Shown here: positions 1 to 8,295 of the stretch, piece by piece
Layout of the letters: each line of letters starts with the position of its first letter
How positions within the stretch are numbered: the stretch's first letter is position 1
Origin: Paracoccaceae bacterium
Lineage (GTDB): Bacteria > Pseudomonadota > Alphaproteobacteria > Rhodobacterales > Rhodobacteraceae
Direction of reading: 5' to 3'
DNA: 64,000 nucleotides
Assembly (NCBI GenBank): GCA_009773375.1
Contig: WRPH01000008.1
Location: 27,964 to 91,963 of the forward strand
The notes under the pieces: model-generated
What the model was told of the DNA's origin: nothing
What the model saw: only the letters and a program-made list of their open reading frames with translations
Databases searched by the model: none
Translations under genes and position numbers: made by a program

Positions 1-342
1 GAACATGCCCACAGCCAACCCCGTGGCCAATCCGGCCAAAATGCCGCCCAAAGGTCCGGCGACAGAGATCGCCATCGCGACCGTCACGGTGGCAAGCCCT
101 GCGACCGCGCCGACCGACAGGTCAATTTCGCCCGCCGACAGCACGAAAGTCATGGCCACCGCCATCACCGCGATCATGGCGGTTTGGCGGACGATGTTCA
201 GCAGGTTGTTGGGGTTCAAAAACCCCTTGTCGTTCAGCGTCAGCGCGAAGACCACGAAGATCACCGCAAAGCCGATGTAGATGATGTTCTGCCGCCAATT
301 GGCGAAGAATGCCCCGACGGGGGCGGTTGCTGGCTTAGCCAT
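1..342 (-). CDS. Sugar ABC transporter permease (C-terminus outside window)
   Basis: This is the inner-membrane channel subunit of a carbohydrate importer; only the first 113 residues are visible because the gene runs off the left edge. The start is the ATG at 342, eight bases inside the end of the ATPase gene, so the two are translationally coupled. A short cytoplasmic N-terminus is followed by hydrophobic segments at about residues 20-35, 52-70 and 80-112. The motif GEIDLSVG (about residues 70-77) is characteristic of RbsC/BPD_transp_2 permeases. It belongs with the ATPase, dehydrogenase, binding protein and isomerase genes upstream. The substrate cannot be read from the sequence. Confidence 0.9.
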   Translation of the reverse strand, partial: MAKPATAPVGAFFANWRQNIIYIGFAVIFVVFALTLNDKGFLNPNNLLNIVRQTAMIAVMAVAMTFVLSAGEIDLSVGAVAGLATVTVAMAISVAGPLGGILAGLATGLAVGMF

Positions 343-1906
343 GGTTGGCCTCCTTTATGCTCAGGGCGTTCTGGATTTCGATTTGCAGGCGGCGCTCGGC
401 GGCCTGAAGGGCGTGTTCGGGATCGGTGTTGGCGGGATCGTCCAGATCGGCACGGTCCAGCATCTGATGCGCGCGCCCGTCCGCCATCACGAGGATGCGG
501 TCGCAGGCGGTCAGCAATTCCGACAGTTCGGACGAGATGACGATCACGGCCTTGCCCGACTGGGCCAGATCGCGCACCAGACGGATGATTTCGGATTTCG
601 ATCCGATGTCGATGCCTGCCGTGGGTTCGTCAAGGATCAGGATTTCCGGCTCGGTCGCCAGCCACTTGCCGATCACCACCTTTTGCTGGTTGCCGCCAGA
701 CAGGGTGGAAACGGCATGGTCGCGGCTGGCGGTCTTGATCGACAGGCGTTGGATCATCGCATCGGCAACCGCGCGCACCTGCGCCCGATCCACAATGCCG
801 CGCGCCGAAATACGCCCGATCACCGACATCACCATGTTATCGGCAACGCTATGGGCGGGAATGATGCCTTGGGTCGCCCGCGCCTCTGGCACAAGCGCGA
901 TGTGATGGGCGATGGCATCGGCAGGGCGACGGATCGCAACCTTCTGGCCCTTGATGCGGATGTCACCCGCAACGGCAGGTTCAACCCCCGCAATCACCCG
1001 CGCCAGGGCCGAGCGGCCCGATCCCAGCAGACCGGCCAGACCCAGCACCTCGCCTCGATGCAGCGCAAAGCTGACGTTTTCGGGTTTGTGCGGTCCGGTC
1101 ACGCCGGACAGTTCCAGCAAGACCTCGCCCCGCACCACGTCCCCGCGCGCCACATCGGCCAGCCCTTTGGAACGTTTACCGACGATATGTTCGATCATCA
1201 CATCAATCGGCAGATCGGCCAGCGGCGCGGTGATCACATGCCGCCCGTCGCGCAGGATCGTGGCGCGGTCGGCGATGCGGGCGATTTCGTCCATGCGATG
1301 GCTGACATAGATGATCGCCACGCCTTCGGATTTCAGCTGCCGCAAGAAGGTAAACAGCCGGTCCACATCCGAAACCGACAGCGCAGTCGATGGTTCATCC
1401 AGGATCAGAACCCGCGCCTTCTGGCTGATCGCCTTGGCAATCTCGGTCAACTGCTTTTGGCCTGCGCCAAGATCGCCAACCAGCGCCTTGGGGTCCACCT
1501 GCACTTGCAGCATGTCGAACAGCGCCTGCGCGCGGCGGATGGAATCCGCGTCGTCGATCATGCCGCGCGCGTCCCGCGCCTCGCGGGTCAGAAAGATGTT
1601 CTGCGCCACGGTCAACGTCGGGATCAGCGACATTTCCTGAAAGTTCATCGCGATGCCAGCAGCGCGCGAGGCTTCGGGCGTGTGGGTGGCAAGCGGTTCG
1701 CCCCCCACGAAAATCTTGCCCTCGTCCGGCACATGCACGCCGTTCAGCACCTTGAGGATGGTAGATTTCCCCGCCCCGTTGCCACCCAGCAGGGCATGGA
1801 CCTCTCCGGCGTGAACTTCGAAATCCACGTTGTCCAGCGCGCGGATGCCGCCGAAGGATTTGGAAATCCCGGTCATCCGCACGGCGACTGGGGCGGGGGC
1901 GGTCAT
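335..1906 (-). CDS. Sugar ABC transporter ATP-binding protein, two ATPase domains
   Basis: This 523-residue cytoplasmic protein energises carbohydrate uptake and has the tandem nucleotide-binding domains of the RbsA/MglA type. The first domain has Walker A GGNGAGKST at about residues 41-49, an LGAGQ signature and Walker B LILDEP. The second has a degenerate P-loop (GLLGSGRSA), signature LSGGNQQK and Walker B LILDEPTAGID, which is normal for this family. The chosen ATG at 1906 forms an ATGA overlap with the stop of the dehydrogenase gene; an ATP-dependent reading five codons longer is open but less likely. The 3' end overlaps the permease start by eight bases. Confidence 0.93.
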   Translation of the reverse strand: MTAPAPVAVRMTGISKSFGGIRALDNVDFEVHAGEVHALLGGNGAGKSTILKVLNGVHVPDEGKIFVGGEPLATHTPEASRAAGIAMNFQEMSLIPTLTVAQNIFLTREARDARGMIDDADSIRRAQALFDMLQVQVDPKALVGDLGAGQKQLTEIAKAISQKARVLILDEPSTALSVSDVDRLFTFLRQLKSEGVAIIYVSHRMDEIARIADRATILRDGRHVITAPLADLPIDVMIEHIVGKRSKGLADVARGDVVRGEVLLELSGVTGPHKPENVSFALHRGEVLGLAGLLGSGRSALARVIAGVEPAVAGDIRIKGQKVAIRRPADAIAHHIALVPEARATQGIIPAHSVADNMVMSVIGRISARGIVDRAQVRAVADAMIQRLSIKTASRDHAVSTLSGGNQQKVVIGKWLATEPEILILDEPTAGIDIGSKSEIIRLVRDLAQSGKAVIVISSELSELLTACDRILVMADGRAHQMLDRADLDDPANTDPEHALQAAERRLQIEIQNALSIKEANHG

Positions 1907-3069
1907 TCCACCCGCTCCCATTTGCCGGTTTCGCCGGACCGCAGCAGCGCATCTGCAACCAGTTCGGTCAGCAGACCGTCTTCAAAGTTCGGGCTGGGCT
2001 GCTTGCCGGTGGCAATGGCGGTGAACAGGTCAAAACATTCCACGATCTTGGTCTCCGAATAACCGATGCCCAGACCGGGGATCGGCCACAGACCGCCGCC
2101 ATAGGGATGGGCCGGACCAGTATAGACAGTGCGGAAACCGCGCGCATCTGCCGGATCATCCGCGAACATCACCTGCAATTCGTCGCGACGTTCATAGTTG
2201 AAGGCGATCGAGCCTTTGGTGCCGTGGATTTCCAGCGTGATGAAGTTGTTGCGGCCCCAAGCGTTGCGGGTGGCCTCAAGGCTGCCGATGGCACCATTGC
2301 CAAAGCGCAGCATCGACACGACCTCGTCATCGACATCGACCGCAGCCCGTTCGGAATGGGCGGATTTCTCGGAGGCACCCAGCTTGTCAACGCCACCCTG
2401 CTGGATCGGGCGGGTGGAGATATAGGTCTTGGTCATCGCGATCACCTCGGCAATCGGGCCGACAAGGTAATGCGCCAGATCGACAACATGGGTGGCAATG
2501 TCGCCAACAGTGCCGGAGCCTGCGATTTTCTTCTGGAAACGCCACGACAGCGGGCCGTTTTCATCCGCCGACCAGTCTTGCAGATAGGTGCCGCGGAAAT
2601 TGAGGATGCGCCCGATGCGGCCTTCCTCGATGTATTTCTTGGCCAGCGCCACGGCGGGCGTGCGGCGGTAGTTGAAGGCGACCATATGGATGATACCTGC
2701 GGCCTTGGCGGCCTCGGTCATGGCGCGGGCCTCTTCGACGGTGCGGGCCAGCGGCTTTTCGCAGATGATGTGCTTGCCAGCCTTGGCGGCGGCAATCGCG
2801 ATCTCGGCGTGGACGTTGTTCGGGGTGCAGATATCGACCACGTCAATATCGGGCCGCGCCACAACCGCGCGCCAGTCGCTGGACGCCTCGTCAAAGCCGA
2901 AACGGCGGCGGGCCTCTTCGGCGGCCCCGTCGGTGACATCGACCACAACCTTGCGGTGGGGGATGGCAGGGGCAGGCCAGAAGAACATCGGCATCGAGGC
3001 ATAGGCCATGGCATGCGCCTTGCCCATGAACCCGCCGCCGATCATGGCGACGTTCATTACTTTGGTCAT
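1903..3069 (-). CDS. Gfo/Idh/MocA family NAD(P)-dependent sugar oxidoreductase
   Basis: This 388-residue enzyme probably oxidises a hydroxyl of an imported sugar or cyclitol. The N-terminal Rossmann fold carries GGGFMG at about residues 11-16, and the EKPLA motif, whose lysine is catalytic in the family, follows near residue 105. The C-terminal half has the usual GFO_IDH_MocA alpha/beta domain. The start at 3069 (MTKVMNVAMIGGG) was preferred over a longer open frame because it places the dinucleotide motif at the usual distance and has a purine-rich site upstream. It sits between the binding-protein and ATPase genes. Inositol, a keto-sugar or another polyol are all possible substrates. Confidence 0.9.
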   Translation of the reverse strand: MTKVMNVAMIGGGFMGKAHAMAYASMPMFFWPAPAIPHRKVVVDVTDGAAEEARRRFGFDEASSDWRAVVARPDIDVVDICTPNNVHAEIAIAAAKAGKHIICEKPLARTVEEARAMTEAAKAAGIIHMVAFNYRRTPAVALAKKYIEEGRIGRILNFRGTYLQDWSADENGPLSWRFQKKIAGSGTVGDIATHVVDLAHYLVGPIAEVIAMTKTYISTRPIQQGGVDKLGASEKSAHSERAAVDVDDEVVSMLRFGNGAIGSLEATRNAWGRNNFITLEIHGTKGSIAFNYERRDELQVMFADDPADARGFRTVYTGPAHPYGGGLWPIPGLGIGYSETKIVECFDLFTAIATGKQPSPNFEDGLLTELVADALLRSGETGKWERVE

Positions 3070-3194
3070 TGTCGGTCTCCGGGGTTGAAGGAGGCGGGGA
3101 TGAAAGGATGGGGCCTTCGCAGGCGGGGAACTAATGCCGCCCGTAAAGGCCCCGATTGCGCGCGAGGTGATAGGGACACCCCGCGCGGCATCGC

Positions 3195-4316
3195 TTATTG
3201 CATCGAAGCTTTCACGTTCTCGGTGGCTTCGGTCGAATAGACCTGAGTCCATGCCTCAAGCAGGTTGCCTTGCGCGACGGGCAGCGCGGGTAGGGCCACG
3301 AAATCGGGCGCGTCCTTGTCGAGCAGGGCGTAACCGGCCAGCTTGGCTTCGACCACACCGGCGTCATAGGGGCGTTGCGCGCCCAGACCCTTGATGAACC
3401 CGCCTTGCGCCATGCTGATGGCGACGTTTTCACCAAGGTCAACGGTGGTGATGATCAGATCATCGCGGCCATTGGCGCGGGCTGCGGCCATCACACCTTC
3501 GGCAGGCACGTCCCAGACCGCCCAGATACCCTTGATATTCGGGTTCGAGATCAGCATCGCACCGGCTGCCTTTTCGGCATCGCCCGAAAAGTCCGGCCCG
3601 CCGATCCCCTGTTCATCCACAATCTTGATGTTGGGGTAATCACTGGCAATCGTGGCCTTGAAGGCGTCGTAGCGCTGTTTGGTCACGAAGAAATCGGCGG
3701 CATGGAAGACCAGACCGATCTCGCCGCCATCAGGGCCAAGCGCCTTGGCCATCAGGTGGGCCGCCGCAACGCCGTTGCCGTAGTTGTCGGCGGACACGAC
3801 CGAGACGTAATCGGTGCCTGCCACGAAACCTGCCGGAACGTTATCCATGAACACCATCTTTGCCCCAGCCGCTGCCGCTGCGCGATAGGCGGCTGCGGTA
3901 GCTGTCGGGTCGGTCGGGATCGACACGATGATGTCGGGCGACTGCGCCATGATGGTTTCAAGGTCGCTGACCTGCTTTTCCGGCTTGAAGCCTGCGTCGG
4001 TCACGGCGATCACGTCGATCCCCATCGCGGCGAACTGGGTTTGCAGGCCGTTGATCTGCGCGCGGCTCCAGTCGTTGCCGCCGTAGTGCATCACGATGGC
4101 GGCGGTGGCGCCCATCTCTTTGATCTTTGCCAGCTCTTCATCGCTGAGCACCACATCGGATGCGAGCGACGGGTCTTCGCCGCTCGGCCCTTTGGACAGG
4201 ACGGTTTCCTGCAACTTGGCAAGTGCCTCGTCCGGACCAGCAATGGCCGGAACTCCTGCGCCCAAGGCAATCGCAAAGGCTGTGACGGAACACATAAGGG
4301 TTCGTCTGGTCAACAT
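3195..4316 (-). CDS. Periplasmic sugar-binding protein of the ABC importer
   Basis: This 373-residue solute receptor has an N-terminal signal segment, LTRRTLMC followed by a hydrophobic stretch and a likely cut after AIAG; the double arginine makes Tat export possible. The body is a type I periplasmic binding fold (Peripla_BP_4/RbsB-like), with recognisable blocks VVSADNYG, FHAADFFVT, VWDVPAEG, TTVDLGE and AQRPYDAG. The start at 4316 follows a good ribosome site (GGAGGAAG). It is transcribed after the TIM-barrel gene, with a 55-base gap, and before the dehydrogenase. Its nearest visible relative is the signal-less protein at 6757-7761, which shares all of these blocks. Confidence 0.9.
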   Translation of the reverse strand: MLTRRTLMCSVTAFAIALGAGVPAIAGPDEALAKLQETVLSKGPSGEDPSLASDVVLSDEELAKIKEMGATAAIVMHYGGNDWSRAQINGLQTQFAAMGIDVIAVTDAGFKPEKQVSDLETIMAQSPDIIVSIPTDPTATAAAYRAAAAAGAKMVFMDNVPAGFVAGTDYVSVVSADNYGNGVAAAHLMAKALGPDGGEIGLVFHAADFFVTKQRYDAFKATIASDYPNIKIVDEQGIGGPDFSGDAEKAAGAMLISNPNIKGIWAVWDVPAEGVMAAARANGRDDLIITTVDLGENVAISMAQGGFIKGLGAQRPYDAGVVEAKLAGYALLDKDAPDFVALPALPVAQGNLLEAWTQVYSTEATENVKASMQ

Positions 4317-4371
4317 AGCTTCTTCCTCCCAGAGAAGTTGTGGGGTTGCCCCCGTTTGGTGGGCAGGCGGT

Positions 4372-5199
4372 CTAGCCCGCAATCGCCCGTTTCAGGTAAT
4401 CCATGCTTAGCCGCGCGCCCGCTGCGGGGTCGGGCCAAGCGTCGAGTTCGGTGCAGACCCAACCGGCAAAGCCGATGTCCTTCATCGCCTGAAGAATGGG
4501 TCCGGTGGGCACGTCACCCCGATCCAGCGGGGTAAAGGCGAAGGGCTCACGCTGAAATCCCTTCAGGTGGACATAGCTGATGCGCGTCGCATGATCGCGG
4601 ATCAGCTGTGCCGGATCACCACCGGCGGCGGCCAGATGTGCCGTGTCGGGGCAGAAATCGATGGCGGTCAGATCGAAGATCTTGGCGACTTCAGCCGGAC
4701 CTTCGACGATGGTGGACAAGTGCGGGTGGTAATGCGCCCGCAGGCCCCGCGCCTCGGCCAGTGCCTTGACGCGGTCAAGCGCTGCGCCCAGCTTGTGGAA
4801 GTCCGGCTCGCGCGTGCCGTCAAAGCGTTTCGCGCCCCCCCCCACCACCAGATGCGGCGCACCCAGCTCCGCCGCACGGTCGGCGGCGCGGGTCACGCGG
4901 GCCAGTTCCTCGGGCAGGATGTCGTCGAAGATGAAATTGCCGCCCGCATAGGTCGCAACCAGCTCCAGCCCGTTATCGGCCAGCATCCGGCGCATCGCCT
5001 CGGGGGTGAAATCCAACAGGTTGCCGTCGAAAAGTTCGACCCCCGCATAGCCCGCCGCCGCGATATCGGCAAAGGCGCGGTCCATGTCGCCAAAGGTGCG
5101 ATACCGCAACTGGGTGATCGAGGTGACACCCACCGCATCGCCCCCAAGGCTGCCCCAGCAATTGGCGTGATAGGCCAGCTTCCACACTGTCATGGTCAT
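4372..5199 (-). CDS. Sugar phosphate isomerase/epimerase-like TIM-barrel protein
   Basis: This 275-residue protein belongs to the xylose-isomerase-like AP-endonuclease 2 family (IolE/IolI/Hyi relatives), whose members isomerise, epimerise or dehydrate sugars and cyclitols with a bound divalent metal. Metal and substrate residues are seen in the GVELFDGN, HYHPHLSTIVEG, DFCPDTAHL and VHLKGF blocks, and CTELDAW near the end supplies the last acidic ligand. It is the first gene of the minus-strand operon. A second ATG two codons later is possible. With the dehydrogenase and importer it outlines a catabolic pathway for a carbohydrate that cannot be named from sequence. Confidence 0.88.
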   Translation of the reverse strand: MTMTVWKLAYHANCWGSLGGDAVGVTSITQLRYRTFGDMDRAFADIAAAGYAGVELFDGNLLDFTPEAMRRMLADNGLELVATYAGGNFIFDDILPEELARVTRAADRAAELGAPHLVVGGGAKRFDGTREPDFHKLGAALDRVKALAEARGLRAHYHPHLSTIVEGPAEVAKIFDLTAIDFCPDTAHLAAAGGDPAQLIRDHATRISYVHLKGFQREPFAFTPLDRGDVPTGPILQAMKDIGFAGWVCTELDAWPDPAAGARLSMDYLKRAIAG

Positions 5200-5240
5200 C
5201 CCCCCCGTGTTTCGGCGGCCTCCTCCGGCCGTGTGACCTT

Positions 5241-5269
5241 TTCTTAGGCAGAGATTCGGATTGGGTCAA
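5241..5269 (-). promoter_or_regulatory. Candidate sigma-70 promoter of the sugar operon
   Basis: On the minus strand TTGACC (5269-5264) and TAAGAA (5246-5241) are separated by 17 bases, a good housekeeping arrangement. Transcription would begin near 5234, 35 bases before the isomerase start. The site abuts the palindrome and repeats at 5276-5317. Confidence 0.55.
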
Positions 5270-5275
5270 TATTAT

Positions 5276-5317
5276 TTCTGCACATCTTTTGCTACTTCTG
5301 CATTATTACAGCAAAAG
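5276..5317. promoter_or_regulatory. Candidate operator: inverted repeat plus direct repeat
   Basis: In this AT-rich divergent region CTTTTGCT (5286-5293) is mirrored exactly by AGCAAAAG (5310-5317). TTCTGCA occurs twice, at 5276-5282 and 5296-5302, 20 bases or about two helical turns apart. The position just upstream of the sugar operon promoter and the divergent ROK gene suggests an operator for the ROK regulator. This is inferred from position and symmetry only. Confidence 0.45.
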
Positions 5318-5380
5318 TTTTTTCTTGAACAACATAAGGCCGCCCCCTATCCCTTAGACAACGCCAGTCAGGACACCGTT

Positions 5381-6760
5381 TTGCCACCCTCAGCCCCTGC
5401 CCAAGCCGAATCACTGCGCCCAAGGGGAAAGGGCCGTCCACGGACGGCCGAAACCGCTGCGCCGTCGCTGGTGGAACTGTTGAACCTTGTGCGCAGCGAA
5501 ACCGCCACCACACGGCAAGAGCTGGAGCGTCACTCGGATCTGGGTCGCGCGGTTGTCGCAGACCGGCTGACCATGCTGGGCGACCTTGGTCTTGTGGACG
5601 AAAGCGAGCTTGGCACCGCCACAGGGGGGCGCGCGCCGCGTCTGGTGCGCTTTGCTGCGCGCAAGGCCGCGATCCTTGTGGCAACGCTGGACCAGACCGC
5701 CATCGGTGTCGGCGTGGCCGATCTTTCGGGAAATCTGCTGACCGAACATCACGAGGCCGCCGATCTTGCCGCCCCGCCCGAGCAACTGACCGAGCGGCTG
5801 TCGGCGCTGTTCCGCTGGTCGCTGGACCGTCACACAGCGGCGCAAGGCGTCTGGGGGCTGTCGCTGTCGGTGCCGGGAGCGGTGCAAAGCGGCACCGACG
5901 GAGCCTTTCTGACGACCACCCCACCGATCATGCCCGCATGGGAGGGGTTCCCGCTGGTGGAAAGCCTGACGCGGGGCTTCGGCGTGCCGGTCTGGATCCG
6001 CTCCAGCGTCGAAACCATGACGATGGGAGAGCTGCACGCAGGCGCAGGTCTGGGCCAGCGCACTATGCTGTTCATCAAGGTTGGCCGCCGGATCGGGGCG
6101 GGTATCGTTTGCGACGGCCAGTTGTTTCGGGGCGCGCAGGGGGCTGCGGGGCTGATCGGGTCGCTGCCCGTCACCTCGGGCGGGCAGACCGGCTCGCTGG
6201 ACAGCCTTGCCGGTTCCGAGATGATCCAGCGCGAGGGCATGGCCGCCGCCACCGATGGCCGCAGCGCCGTTCTGGCCGATATCCTGCGCCGTGGTGGCGA
6301 GATCAGCGCAATCGAGGTGTCGCAGGCCGCACAGGTGGGCGATGCGGCGTCGATCAGCATTCTAGCCACCTCGGGCCATCTGATCGGGCAGGTCGTGGCC
6401 ACACTTGCCAATGCGCTGAACCCCGATCTGATCGTGCTGTCGGGGTCGATCGTGCAGACCAACGACATCCTTCTGGCCGCCGTGCGCGAGGCGGTTTACG
6501 GGGCCTCGCATCCGCTGGTGACGCGGGATCTGCGCATCATCCGGTCGCAGATGGGCAGCTCTGCCGGTCTGGTCGGTGCGGCCCGCGTGGCCTCGGAGGC
6601 GCTGTTTGCGCCTGCGTTTCTGAAGGAATGGGTGATGCAGGGCAGCCCGCTTGGCCATCCGGCTTTTTCCGACTACATCGGGCGGCTGGCCGATATCCCC
6701 AAAGCCGCACCCGCCGCACCACCGCCGCCAAGTCGGCAAGGAAAGGAGCCACTGGCATGA
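5381..6760 (+). CDS. ROK-family transcriptional regulator
   Basis: This 459-residue regulator has a winged helix-turn-helix near residues 25-75 (LVELLNLVRSE, TTRQELERHSDLGRAVV, DRLTMLGDLGLV) followed by an actin-like ROK domain (WGLSLSVPGAV, KVGRRIGAGIV, LFRGAQGAAG). The usual ROK zinc motif CxCGxxGC is missing; TSGGQTGSLDSLAGSE stands in its place. The start chosen is the TTG at 5381, seven bases after AGGA. The frame stays open to a TTG at 5261, but that start would lie inside the promoter of the divergent operon. It probably controls the divergent sugar operon, and it is coupled by an ATGA overlap to the following gene. Confidence 0.88.
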   Translation: MPPSAPAQAESLRPRGKGRPRTAETAAPSLVELLNLVRSETATTRQELERHSDLGRAVVADRLTMLGDLGLVDESELGTATGGRAPRLVRFAARKAAILVATLDQTAIGVGVADLSGNLLTEHHEAADLAAPPEQLTERLSALFRWSLDRHTAAQGVWGLSLSVPGAVQSGTDGAFLTTTPPIMPAWEGFPLVESLTRGFGVPVWIRSSVETMTMGELHAGAGLGQRTMLFIKVGRRIGAGIVCDGQLFRGAQGAAGLIGSLPVTSGGQTGSLDSLAGSEMIQREGMAAATDGRSAVLADILRRGGEISAIEVSQAAQVGDAASISILATSGHLIGQVVATLANALNPDLIVLSGSIVQTNDILLAAVREAVYGASHPLVTRDLRIIRSQMGSSAGLVGAARVASEALFAPAFLKEWVMQGSPLGHPAFSDYIGRLADIPKAAPAAPPPPSRQGKEPLA

Positions 6761-7761
6761 CGATTTCAGGTCTTGGCCCGCATGGCGAACGCGCGGCACC
6801 GCCCGAACGTGTCACCTTGCTGCCCGATGACCGCGCCGCCGCCAAGACCGCAGGCTGGCGCGTGGGCGTGGCCCTGCACACGCTGGAAAGCGATTGGGCA
6901 AAGCAGTTGCTTGCCGGAATGGTCGGAATTTTCGGCGATTGCGGCGCAGCGGTCATCGATGTGGTCGATTGCGGCTTTTCGCCCGAACGGCAGGTGGCGG
7001 AACTTGACCGGCTGATCGCCCTGCATCCCGATGCCATCATCTCGCTGCCCGTCGCCAACGAACAGGTCGCAGCCGCCCACGCGCGCGTTTCGGCAGCAGG
7101 GATAAAGCTGATCCTGCTGGACAATGCGCCGACGGGCCTTTTGCCTGGCAAGCATTATACGGCCTTGGTTTCGGCGGATAATTTCGGCTTGGGCAAGATC
7201 GCAGCCGCTGGCCTTTCGCCTCACCTGCCGCACGGCGCTGAAGTTGGCGTATTGGGCTTTGCCGCCGATTTCTTTGCAACCAACGAGCGCGAAATTGCCT
7301 TCATCAAGTGGCTGCAAGCCAACCGGACAGACATCCGCGTGCATGTCGCCCGCTTTGGCAGGATCGACGAGGCCGCAGAGCTTGGCGAGCGTCTGGTAAG
7401 CGAACACCCGAACCTCGCGGGCCTTTTCATTGTTTGGGATACTCCCGCACTTGCGGTCTCGGCGCGGCTTGCCGCAAGGGGACGGGCGCTGCCCTTGGCG
7501 ACAGTCGATCTGGGTGAAGCGGCGGCAATCGACATCGCCAAAAATGGATCAGTCCGCTGCATCGCAGCGCAACAGCCCTATCAGCAAGGCATCGCTGCGG
7601 CGCAAACCGTGATACTCAGCCTTCTGACCCGCCCTGTGCCGGCATGGATCGCCTTGCCCGGAATCAGCGTAACACGGGGGAATGTCGTTGAGAGCTTTCA
7701 AACCATCTGGCGCCAGCCCGCGCCGAAAGAGGTGCTACGCGCGCTCGGTCTGTCCAGTTAG
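6757..7761 (+). CDS. Sugar-binding-protein homologue without signal peptide
   Basis: This 334-residue protein has the same type I periplasmic binding fold as the transporter receptor at 3195-4316 and shares its blocks: VSADNFG, FAADFFAT, VWDTPA, TVDLGE and QQPYQQG. Its N-terminus (MTISGLGPHGERAAPPE) has no hydrophobic segment, so the product should stay in the cytoplasm. The ATG overlaps the ROK stop codon as ATGA and is preceded by AGGAAAGGAG, so the two proteins are made together. A role as the sugar-sensing partner of the ROK protein is an inference; a transport receptor that has lost export is the alternative. Confidence 0.85.
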   Translation: MTISGLGPHGERAAPPERVTLLPDDRAAAKTAGWRVGVALHTLESDWAKQLLAGMVGIFGDCGAAVIDVVDCGFSPERQVAELDRLIALHPDAIISLPVANEQVAAAHARVSAAGIKLILLDNAPTGLLPGKHYTALVSADNFGLGKIAAAGLSPHLPHGAEVGVLGFAADFFATNEREIAFIKWLQANRTDIRVHVARFGRIDEAAELGERLVSEHPNLAGLFIVWDTPALAVSARLAARGRALPLATVDLGEAAAIDIAKNGSVRCIAAQQPYQQGIAAAQTVILSLLTRPVPAWIALPGISVTRGNVVESFQTIWRQPAPKEVLRALGLSS

Positions 7762-8179
7762 GGCCGCCCAAGTTGGGCTCTGGCTGTTCCTTTTTGCGAA
7801 AAACAACCTTCCATCGAAAGCCGCTGGCCATTTTGAGCCGCTGCTTGCGCCCTCGGCAGTATTCCGCCTCTGCGTGTTTGCCAAGGGCAAGGAGTTGTGG
7901 TTTCCGTTGCGGCCGAATGGCTGTTCTTGATCGCACAGCAACGCGCCAATGTGATGACCGTTGAATCCATCACAGCTTATTTTCCAAGTTCTGTGTCTGG
8001 CAAGGAGATGGGACGTTATCCCAGCAGGCGAAAGAAGTCTGAGCTTCGCTTCGTGTCAATGGGTGCAACATGCCGGACTGCCCGATTTTCTTCCATCGGT
8101 GATTGTGCGCCGCTCCCAGCCCCGTCGCTCCGCCGTAAACAGAAGGCCTCATCGCGCGGCCCACGGCCATGCCAAGAAG
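7762..8179. other. Intergenic region with no recognisable gene
   Basis: These 418 bases between the binding-protein homologue and the hairpin before nrdJ have a less GC-rich start. Short overlapping open frames occur on both strands, but none has a ribosome site, a recognised domain or a consistent codon pattern. A decayed gene or a small RNA ending at the 8180 hairpin is possible but unsupported. Confidence 0.4.
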
Positions 8180-8209
8180 AAGGCGCCCGTCCTGCTGGAC
8201 GGGCGCCTT
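8180..8209. terminator. Strong hairpin terminator downstream of nrdJ
   Basis: AAGGCGCCCGTCC (8180-8192) pairs perfectly with GGACGGGCGCCTT (8197-8209) around a TGCT loop. A TTTTC and then a TTTTT run follow on the plus strand. It can stop nrdJ transcripts from the right, although the better U-tract faces transcripts coming from the left. Confidence 0.75.
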
Positions 8210-8295
8210 TTCGGGGTTTTTCGTCAGGATCCGGGCGATTTCCCGGGAATGACAACGCTATGCCTGTCCAAACACAAGACTGCCCTGCCCCGGCA

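Noticed and set aside
281..2062. Long plus-strand open frame opposite the sugar ABC ATPase
   Set aside because: It is the antisense of a clear two-domain ATPase, has no domain of its own and arises from high GC content.
7664..7936. Minus-strand open frame ending in a WFESSQRHS-like peptide, which can mark a tRNA gene
   Set aside because: This part is antisense to the C-terminus of the binding-protein homologue, and no tRNA cloverleaf can be drawn.
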